Of a stretch of 64,000 nt of DNA, positions 54,249 to 64,000 are shown in pieces. The position numbers were made by a program, and so were the translations under genes. This DNA comes from Phylloscopus collybita. Lineage: Eukaryota; Chordata; Aves; Passeriformes; Phylloscopidae. The first letter of the stretch is position 1; every line of letters starts with the position of its first letter. Location: the NCBI GenBank assembly GCA_027886175.1, contig JAJNNQ010000018.1:18457001-18521000 (forward strand), given 5' to 3'. The notes under the pieces were generated by a model. The model ran no database searches. It worked only from the letters and a program-made list of their open reading frames with translations, and had not been told where the DNA came from.

Positions 54249-56807
54249 TCTCTCTAAGGCTCTAAGTAAAATATCTCATAGTTTTTTCTTATGTAGAGAG
54301 TTCTCATGTGGCTCTCTCTCCATCAGATGAATTGTTTTATGTAATAGTTCAAGAAAAGAGTCCAGAGAGAAGTTATTTTTTTATGTATTGCTATTATATC
54401 CATTGACAGTAGAAGCAGTTCCCACCCTTAAAATCTGTAATCTAAGTAGCAAATTCAGTCTTTTTTGAGAGCTGTTCTGTTTCTTCAGTTTGGAGTGTTT
54501 GGTCATCCTAGTCCTAACTGAAGAGGTAAGAGATATTCTGCTTATTATTAGTGTAAATTGTATTTTTGCAAAGAAATAAGTGAATGTAATTGAAAAGCAG
54601 TGAGAATAATCAAAAGCCTAGAGAAACACGGGTTTTGAGAAAAAAAATAACGTGTGGCTGTTTGATTTTCTAATATGTATAAAAGACTGCTGCAGGAGGA
54701 AGGCAATAATTCACTTTCCATGCCCAGGGCACAAGTAATTATGGCTTTAAACTGCAATTCTGGATCTCTCTGAGCATTCTCCATCGGCTTGTATTTCTTT
54801 CAAGTGACCGATTACTCATCTGCTCGGTATTCTCATAAAACGTGCTCCAGTCACAGCCATGCAGTGTGATTCCACCCATGAACTCTCTGTGACTCTCAGA
54901 CAGGCTGCTGTGGGGCAGCTCTCTGGTCTAAGTGCGGGTGGGGCAGAAGTCTGGTGTAGGTGGAGCAGGGAGCCCAACTGCAGAGCAGAGAAAGGACTTT
55001 GGATCTGGGACTCCATCATGAGACTGATACAGGAGAGGGCCAAATGTGAGCCTGCAAATGAAATCACCCTTCAGGATTGGTCTCAAGGATTCTCTCACTT
55101 CTTAGAGCTTGACTTTAGCATCTTTCCCTCTTCATGACCTCACTGATAACCATTGTATGGCCCAACCCTAATCATGAGGTGTACCCCTGCTGAGTGGACT
55201 GTAACAGGTCAGAAAGCAGTTGGGTTCTCTGCTCTGATAGTTAGCAATATAAATATTATCTGTGACTGAGGGAAACTCTATACCGTTTTTTAATCTGTTG
55301 GACATCCTGCTTGGAAGGAGGAGTAGTTTTTCAGCTGCAGGAAAACAGTGAAAAGGAGATCTTTTGTTGCTGTTTGGCTGATTTTCACACTGATAAATGG
55401 AAACAATCAATGGAAGTTACCAGCCCAGGAACATCTATCTTCCTCTTTTCCCGTGTGAAAATCCCCAGTCTAAAATGAGATCAACTTTATTGGGAAACTG
55501 AACTAGAATTCAGATATTTGCACTGATGGTCTACTTCACACTGTTTACAAGAATTGTAGTCAGAGCTGTCTGGATGATACTGATATCACTTTAAGTCTTT
55601 GAGGACCTTCTCAGTGTGACAGACTAGCAGTTGATTTGTGTAGTCACATCTGCCATATCTGCAATCCTGACTTTGAATCTTTTTCTTTTCCACTCAAAAA
55701 GGCAGAATTAATTTTGGTTTTGTATTTAGTGGTCCTGGCTATTTCATATTCATCTGGTAACCTTTAGCAACAAAAGCAATGAAGGAAAGGGAACTAAAAA
55801 TGTGTGATGGCGTCTTTTGGTAATGTCATCCCTAAAACACAGTATCTTCCTTAACAATTATTCCATCTGCTGCATGGAAAATAATCTCTTAGGCTGCATT
55901 TCCCTCGTAAGAATGATACAGATGTAGGTAGCACTTCCTTGGCTGAGGATTTGGCTCACATTACATTTCCTCTCCATTCCAGTCCCTGGATCTATCCCCA
56001 TATGGATCACATTCTGGTGTGTCTGGCACTGGTATATGTCTGCTGCTCTCTCCTTTCTCAGTCAAAGGATTGGGGGAAGAGGGGTGTCTGTTCTAAATTA
56101 TAATTCTTTTTGCTTTATCCTTGATCTAAATAGGAGGCTGTATTTGTTCAGAATCCAGCAGGAACTGAAGAATCTTTTTGAGATGGAGAAGAATATCCAG
56201 GAAGAATTTAAAGTATAAGGAATTAGAGGCAGGAGTCTCCGCTCCTTTGTCACACAGTGGTCAGAATCTTTGAACTCACTGTTAGCACTCAGAAACTGTG
56301 TTTGAATTTGCTATGCTGTTATATAGATTATGCAGCTCACCAAACTGTTGATTGCTGTTGGTTTTATTGCTGTAAGTAACCAAAAGCTTGATGCAATTGC
56401 CCACAGCCTTTAGGCCGACCTGGCACAGTGCAGTTACTGGTGTGGTAGGAAAGAGCAGCGCTGAAGGGTCCTGAAAAGCAGCCCAGTGGAACTGCAGGCT
56501 GAGATTTTCTACAGGCCAGTGCTCTGTAGCTTGTGATTCAACTGGAGTCTCTCACTGAGAGATCAGGCTCCAGGCTCAGCTGGAGCAGATCTGAGTTCTG
56601 CATACAGGGACTAGAGAAAGCAGATGGGCATTCATCATGTCCATAGAATCTAGCACTCACAGCTTTCCAGGATTTGCATATAGCTGATGGGGGGTTTGAA
56701 GCTTAAACCCAGAACGGTCATGGGGAAAAAGACCCTTACTTACATAAATAATATCTTTACAAACCTAAACCTATAGCTTCTAGCACAACTGCTTCTTTGT
56801 TCCATCC

Positions 56808-56811
<4 letters not shown>

Positions 56812-56850
<39 letters not shown>

Positions 56851-56867
56851 AGAGAGAGAGAGAGAGA
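56812..56867 (+). repeat. T38 followed by (GA)9
   Basis: Thirty-eight T residues abut nine GA dinucleotides, switching from all-pyrimidine to all-purine on the same strand. Confidence 0.95.
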
Positions 56868-59800
56868 AATTGCTAATTTTTCAGTTTGGTGGTAAATAGA
56901 GCTGATGACTGAAGCCAGAATGTTTTTAGCCAAAGTGACAACACAGTAAAAAGAATGATCCACACAAACAACTTTGGTTAATGGAATTCAGAGTCCTGCA
57001 GCATGTAAAGAAATTAATTTTGGGAATTCCTTTGCAAACAGACAAACCTACCACGAGCATAATCTAGAATCTGCACCAGTTTTTCTAGTTTTTTTTTCAA
57101 GATTTGCAACTGTTTGCCTTTTTTTGATTCATCTTTTCCTGTTTTGCATTTGGAATTAATCTGTGCTGATACAGAAAGCACTGAACTGCTGCAAATGGAT
57201 CCTGATATTTTCACTCTGAGCAGAGGCAGTGAAAGGGGGAAGTCTCATGTAACTCTTTCCTGAAGATCCAGAAAATGCCTCGAAGCCCAGAGGCAGACAT
57301 GAGTAGCCATACATAGTCACACTAGGCACCACCCTGACATGAAGGAAAGTCCTGCAAAGAGTTACTGTGGTGCTTTTGCCACTGTAAGAAGGACTGAAAA
57401 GCTTTCATCAGAGACTTTGTGGTGCTTTGCAGGCAGAGCTCTAGGTGTTGAGGAAATGTTGTAGGGTCTCTGCTTGTTAGGAGGTTTAGTGGTTGTGAAG
57501 CCGTGAGAAACAGCACCTTGACTTTGTGCACTGCTCTTCCCTCCCTGTATGCTCCACTTAAGCTGGAAAGCAACTGGCAATCAAACCCAGTCTTACAAAA
57601 TCCTGACAATTCCCACACAGATACTGAAAGAAAGAGAACCTCTGCTTTGCATCCCTGCCTGAAGTAGCCTTAGAGGATCACTCTCCAGTTTAGTATTTGG
57701 TTTACTCTTTTTCCTTAGTTAAATTGTCCTTGACTATTCTGCGTTTGGATGTACTGAGTCCAAATGAGAATGTACTCTTGGCAATACAGATAAGTAACTA
57801 ACTTAATTGCATTTCATATATTTACTTCAGACCAAGTTCAGTGAAATAAGAGCAAAAACAAACCCTTCTGTCATAACATGAGTACAGGCACCTTTGTGGT
57901 CAGAAAACACCTACACCCAGAGAGCTAGTGCTCCTTTACACTTACCTGGAGCCATGGAAGCTGTACCAAAGAGGCATAATCATGTTAGACTTTTGGGGTG
58001 GTAGAAGTATCTTGTTGAGTTTCACCCCTGCTCCATCTAATTTTCCTGGTCTTCTGCAACCTGTATTATTTTTGTAAGTAAGAGGAAACAATTTGCTTGC
58101 TAACATTACACTGTTTTAAATAGACTTTCAGGTATAGATTTTCCATAAACATAGAAAGCAGCCAAGACTATCTGTTGGCTTTTAATTCTGAAATTTATTA
58201 GCTCTCCACATCCATTTCAGATACAAGCACATTCTTAATTGCTCCATTTTGATTTTCACAGCAGATGCAGTAAATCTTAATGGTTGTGCTTCAAACATTA
58301 AGATGCAATGTAGTGGTTGTAGGAAAAAAGTATTCAAAACACATTAAATTAATAAGTACTTAATCACATTTCATTTTCAAGCTGTTCATCAGAATTTGTT
58401 TTGAGTTTGAAAGAGTAAATGTCACAAGAATTCTTTAAAGAGAAATCCAACTGAAACACGTTTTTCCCCCAAACTTAAGATTGCTTTATAGCATTTTCCT
58501 AACTCCTCCTCTCCTTCTGAGGTTTTCAAAACTGTGAAAACAATTATTTTTTTTTGCTTTAATTATGATGCTTGTTGAGAATGTGTTATTTTGGCTACAT
58601 TACCAGCTCACATACAGTTTGTTTATAGCTCTCTGCAAAGCCATTTTAATAAGGTCAGATTTGCAATTTAAATTAACTTTAATATTTCTTGCAAACTCCA
58701 ATTCTGTTTGTTTATGCAAGGGGTAAACATACTGGAAATTTATTGTTTCAAAAATACATTCCTTTGTTTCATTTTCAAATTGGTACATCATGTAGTAAAC
58801 AATTTGACTTTATATATTTTCTTGTGTGAAAGGAGAAAAACTATTTCTTTTTTGCAGGAAGAGAAGAAAAGAATGTGGAAAAGAGAGAAAGAATGAAATC
58901 AGTTATTCAAAATGGAAATTTCATCTGAAGAAACAATACACAATGAAAAATTTATTTTACAAATGAAAACCTTTATCCACTTGCAATTTTTTTTTCCTAG
59001 GGATTACTGCTTTAAAGATTTGTTAAATCATGTGTAAATACAAATACCTATATATGAATAGCTTAGGACTCTTCACTGGTAATTTTTGTTCCCATACTGA
59101 AACTGAATCTTAAAATGGGGCAGCTGGTCATGACACTATGATACCTTTTTTTTCTTTCAATTTGATGACCCTTTTCTTTCATGAGAAATTTTTCTTTCAT
59201 CCCTATTTATATCAACTACAGATATCTTCAAAGCTTAACATTTTAGCAGCTAATGCTACACTCCTCACAGAAGACACTACTGTGAAGCCTGAACATGAAA
59301 CACATTCAGTTTTGCAATTTAAAAGATTTGGAAATGAAGATTTTTTTTTTCCCCAGACATTGATTTGAATATATAACATCTATTGTGTGGTAGCCTGCCA
59401 ACAGGAATGTAAACCTTATCAGGTGAATTTCTGATAAAAGGTTCCTGAAACAGTGTGAAATAATTGTACTCATTTTTCACTACCTTTGTTGACCAGTTAA
59501 TGTTTGATATTGTCTTATTTCTGTAAAAGCTATATAACTGTTTCATGGATGGTATGCATAGCTTGATTCCTACCACTTTGAGCTAGTGGAGCTATTATCT
59601 CAGTAGTTGCAAGTTATTTTATTTTCTGAGTACTAGAAAAATATGTGAAACATTCTTGGCTGGAAGAGTAGTTTGCAAGCAGCCTCCTAGGTCTTCTGTT
59701 AAAATATGCTGATGCCTCACACCTGGCTAACCCACTCAAGAGCCTGTTCCTTAAGCCAAGAGCCAAAGTTGCTGCAGAATAACTTGTTTACAGATCTGCA

Positions 59801-60211
59801 ATATATTGTGGATAGATTTGAAGTGACAGATCTCAGTACCCTGGTAATGAGAGGCAGGCAGGTGTGACAAAGGTACTTGTGCTTAGAGGAGTCCTGCCAT
59901 TGCTGCAGTCTGTTGATCCAGGGTCACTGTATTTTTCCCTGCCCTTTGCATCCCTGCACACACAAACAAGGTCCTCCCTCCTCTTCTGCTTCCTCCCTGA
60001 AGGAAGGTAGGGGTGACAGTCAGGTCTGTGGGCTCAAAGTTTTTGATCTTCAGAGACAGCCAGTGGAGAGGCCAGGCAGCATGTGTGAGTTTGTGCCTGT
60101 GGACAGGGATTTGCTGAGGAGAGAGGTTGATAACCAACCTAGCTATGAAAGATGTTGTCTTGTTTGGGTATTTCAGAAATTCTAGCTTTATGCTGTAGTT
60201 TGTTTGTGAGG

Positions 60212-60212
<1 letters not shown>

Positions 60213-60269
<57 letters not shown>
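60213..60269 (+). repeat. T57 homopolymer
   Basis: An uninterrupted run of 57 T residues. It might be the tail of a minus-strand retroposed sequence, but none is recognisable on the downstream side. Confidence 0.95.
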
Positions 60270-60271
<2 letters not shown>

Positions 60272-62127
60272 CAGCCTGCTAGCCATTTTTAAAACAGAGA
60301 TAAACAAACATAACCTTCTTGTGAGGCTAAATATGTAAGGGTGTGAAAAACACAGCAATTTTTCAAGAAGGAGCAGAAAAAAGAGAGCAAAGCTTGGGAA
60401 GCTCAAAGGAAGAAATCGGAAGATGCTAAAGGAGGTGACACTGAGGTTATGTTTGAGATCTATTTCCCTTAAAAGTTATTCTGTTTTGTTGTTTTTAAGA
60501 AGATAATTTCATCATGCTTTGAAGAAATACAGCTCTTGAGATCATTTGTCTAGCAGCAGCAGCAGCAGGAAGAAATAAAATACCAGAAACAGAACTGGAC
60601 ACAGATTTTCAAGGCAGTGATAGCCTTTGCCCTGCTTTGTTCTAATTTTCCTGGAAATGGCTTGGCAGAAACATGGATATTGGTGAGGGCAGAGATTTAT
60701 CTTGTAGCTATTAAAAATGAAGAATTTTGGTTCATGAGAAGACTCAATAAGAAGTTTTCATCAAAATATCCTTTCTTAAAATGAACTCAGTGAAAAATTG
60801 AAGTTCATACAAATATATGTGTTTTGACCACCTTCTTTTCTTAAGAAAATTTCTGATGTGAAGTTTAGGTCAGTCCTCCACAGAACAATCAATTGCCAAT
60901 TCTTGACAAGGCAGCCAGTAGCTTGATCCTTAGGACAGTTGAACTAAACCCTGAGGTTTGCTCAAATCTATGGTGCTGACCTGTCCTATGAACAGCTAGA
61001 TGTTCTGAGGAAGTACACTGTTTTCCATCAAAAAAGTAAAAAAAAAGAAAACATAAAATGAAAACCCTCTCCCTTCCTAAAAGAATTAAAACCCCACATC
61101 TTCTCTTGATGTACAGGGAAAATTCCTTTTAAAACTCTGGTTGCCTGATATAGAAGAAATATTGTTTTCTGACCAATCTTAAATATTAGCTGCCTCCAAA
61201 GAGTTTCCTTCGACTGTTGCAAGGGAGAAAATTTAGATGCATAGATGAATTTTCCATCATACTGTCTGTGTTTCTCACACAAATTTACAGGAGAAGAAGC
61301 TGGCTTCTTCCCTGGGGGCTTCTTCTCTCGAAGAAATATCACTCTTCTGGTTTTCCCATGCTACACCTGGCTCATCAGAGCTTGCCATGTGTTGTTGCAT
61401 CTTCTCAGGGTAGCATGGCAATTTTGTTTCTGGTTGTGTCTATTAATTAATTTCATAATTATGCATGCTGTTTTTCTTCTCTGCTCCCTGTCTAGCTGTG
61501 CACTGCCTAAGGCTACAGCACTGAAGTTTTCACCTGGTGGATTCTAACTGTTTGTTGTTGATACAATTGCAGGATATATTTAATAATTTTTTCAGACTTT
61601 AGAGGTTGAAGAGAGAGGTTAATCCCATTTAAAATATAATATCTGTCAAAGCATTTAAAATCCAATTTAACAGCTCCAAAACCTGACTCTTACTAGATAC
61701 ACAATAAGGAAAAAGATATGCTACACAAGATGTCTTGATGAAACATGACCTATACTCCTTTCCACCCTTAATAAGTCAGTGGGAAGAGATAGGTTTGTCC
61801 CCGGGATACAGTTACAATTTGTACATCATTAAGGAGGTAAAATTGCTTCAAACATTGCTACTGAAGGTTTCTGCAACGTGGAGAAATAAGAAATGATTGA
61901 AATTACTCCTTGGTCAGGTTAAAAATCAAAAATCCCACAGCACTCAGTTTCAATCCACATCTTGAAAAGTCTTAGGGCAAAAAATGTCCCTCGGGAGCAG
62001 TCTGTTTCTGGGTGTGAGATAACGTTTAAGAATAGCTTCCCCACCCTGCATTCTGTTTGTTGGTTTTTTTTTTTAATTAAAATTGTCTTTTTTTTCTGGA
62101 TTTAATTTCCTACAGCCTGACCTTCAC

Positions 62128-62760
62128 ATAATCACAGGATGGTCAGGATTGGAAGTGACCTCTGAAGATCATCCACTCCAACCCCCATGTTAAAGCAGGT
62201 TCACCTATAGCAAGTTGCACAGAGCTGTGCCCAGACAGGATCTGAATGCATCTGTAGAAGGAGACTCCACAGCCTCTCTGGGCTAACTGTCCCAGTCACC
62301 CACACACTAAAGATGTGTTTCCTCATATCTAGAAAGGACTTCCTGTACCCCTGTTTGTGCCCATCTCTCCTTGTCCTGTCACTGGGCATCATTGAAAGGA
62401 GTCTGACCTCATCTGCTGGACATCTCCCTTTAAGATATTTGTAAACATTCCTAAGGTCCCCTCAGTCATCTCTCAATCTAAACAGGCCCAACTCTCTCAG
62501 CCACTCCTCAAACTGGAGAAACTCCAGTCCCCTAGTCATGTTTGTGTCCTTCTGCTGGACCTTCTCCTGTAGTTCCTTGTCTTGTGCTGAGGAGCCCAGA
62601 ACTGGACACAGCACTGCAAATGTGGCCTCACCAATGCAGAGCAGAGGGGCAGAATCCCCCAGGCTTTTCCTAATGCATCCCAGGATACCACTGGATTCTT
62701 GGCCACAAGGGCACACTGCTGGCTCATGGTTATCTTGTCCATCAACAAGTTGTCTTTGCC
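62128..62760 (-). mobile_element. CR1 LINE fragment (about 630 bp of the 3' region)
   Basis: It starts at the CR1 3' end (atcacaggatggtcaggatt) and runs through diagnostic blocks such as ggagactccacagcctctct, ccttgtcctgtcactgggca, gagcccagaactggacacag and gccacaagggcacactgctg. This is the reverse complement of the avian CR1 3' region. Frames within it are remnants or chance. It is diverged and 5'-truncated, so not active. Confidence 0.92.
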
Positions 62761-64000
62761 TGTCTCTCATCTGTGCTGTCAAGAAGGAGAACTGAGGCTG
62801 ATTGGAAACAAAATTATTTTGGAGGATTCTCTTGAGAAACTTATGCTATGGATATATGGTACATATATGGTACATTTTTTCCTTCTAGATTACTAGTTCA
62901 GGACCAAGGCTTTTCATGATTTTCTCTGCATCTGCCCTGTTTAGATTTTGATGCTTGGTTTACATTAAAATATCCTGTTTATATCAACTTCTGAGTCTGT
63001 TGATGACTTTAATTTGAACTTGGACTTAAAATTAGTTTGGAGGGTCATATTTTCAAAGTGATATGTGCTGGAAAAATTCCAAGAGTGTGTTCCTCCCTTG
63101 ACTCAGTGAGATGAAATACCATCACATGCCAGTGAGAATTCTCAACAGCTATGTGTATTACATCTTCTTTTCTTTTCCTAATAAATTGAGCACTCAGGAA
63201 TGGCTACTGTTGAGGGCAAAGTGCCAATCTTGATCAACCAGTAAAGCCATTCACCTGAGGAAATGTCATATTTCAATGAAGATAATAACCCATCTGTTCA
63301 GTTATCCATTATTGCTCATATTTTTTCATCTCACTTCTCACAAACGGTGAGGGATGTAGGGTTTTCAATCCATTTGCTGCTGCTTCTTCTCCCCTTCCGC
63401 TAATATACTGCTAGTACTAATTCTTTTTATGTGGTTCTTCTGCCTTACATTATAGGAAGACTGAGTGATATTGGTTGGCTGCATATAACAGGCAGGTATC
63501 TCTGCTACATAGAGAAATCATCTTTGTTTGACTGTACAAAGTCCCAGTGAAAAAAACATGAGTTTTCCACATTTTGAAATGTATAGTACAACCATATTTA
63601 ATAATCCCTAAAGAGTTAATTATCAGGCTGAACAATGAAAGGAGAGGACACAAGTGGACATGACCTCTGCCACAGTTGTGGGGCAGGAGCAGGGGTTGAT
63701 GTGAACCACCTCTTCTTGCACTGAAATGCACACTCCAAACCTGGCTTACAAGTAGAACTTGTGGGATGTTTTAATTCCTATCAGGTTGGAGCCTCTTTTT
63801 ATCTTAGGCCTGTGTCCCAGTGATAAGAGCACTAGGTGTAGAGTAAGGAATCTGGTATTGTTGGCTCTGCCACTGACTTGCTACATCACCTTACTTGATT
63901 TATTTAACCTCTATGTCTTAAATTGTCTTCAAAATGAAGATAGTTTTACCCACTTTGCATGCATGTTGAGATTTATGTCTTTTTTTTCTTTTTAAATGAC
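62761..64000. other. Intergenic region to window end, no gene recognised
   Basis: Unique AT-rich sequence after the CR1 fragment. No supported exon, RNA gene or repeat was seen. Confidence 0.6.

Larger units (their letters stand above)
54249..62127. other. Intergenic region, no gene recognised
   Basis: Unique AT-rich sequence with long homopolymers (listed separately). Frames at 54816-55137 and 59877-60185 are on overlapping or opposite strands with no family resemblance. Confidence 0.65.

Noticed and set aside
62462..62782. 106-codon minus-strand frame that looks protein-like
   Set aside because: It lies almost wholly inside the diverged CR1 3' region, which is non-coding in this orientation and position.

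Overview
The window is vertebrate, most likely avian, nuclear DNA. It holds one complete protein-coding gene, the lysosomal hydrolase galactosylceramidase (GALC, glycoside hydrolase family 59), on the + strand. The evidence for a bird is a vertebrate exon-intron structure in a compact gene (about 28 kb from start to stop codon), low repeat content, and CR1-type LINE fragments of the avian kind (15691-16020, about 54030-54183 and 62128-62760). The species cannot be fixed from the sequence alone.

Layout: 1-5160 is AT-rich upstream DNA with one possible LTR-like stretch (about 3780-4250). 5161-6640 is a CpG-rich promoter island with GC boxes and a TFEB/CLEAR-type E-box 83 bases upstream of the start codon. 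6155-34511 is the GALC coding region, and I could place all 17 exons of the standard gene to the base, with consistent splice phases and GT-AG introns. The predicted protein is 674 aa, with a signal peptide, a GH59 TIM barrel carrying both catalytic glutamates, a beta-sandwich and a C-terminal lectin-like domain. 34512 to about 37800 is the probable 3' UTR, with three candidate AATAAA signals. From about 37800 to 64000 I find no gene: the region is AT-rich, with simple repeats and two CR1 fragments.

The most interesting observation is an extra, well-formed exon at 18040-18167 (called 7a here), 1.9 kb upstream of the canonical exon 7 (20104-20234, 7b). The two encode homologous segments (about 19 identities over 43 aligned residues) and have the same splice phases. 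Reading-frame arithmetic shows that only one of the two can be used: including both gives a TGA within three codons of the junction, and skipping both gives a TAA in exon 8. This is the pattern of a mutually exclusive exon pair. It would make two GALC isoforms that differ in the barrel segment between the acid/base and nucleophile glutamates.

Most other open reading frames in the window are short, lack family resemblance and look like chance frames in AT-rich or CpG-rich DNA.
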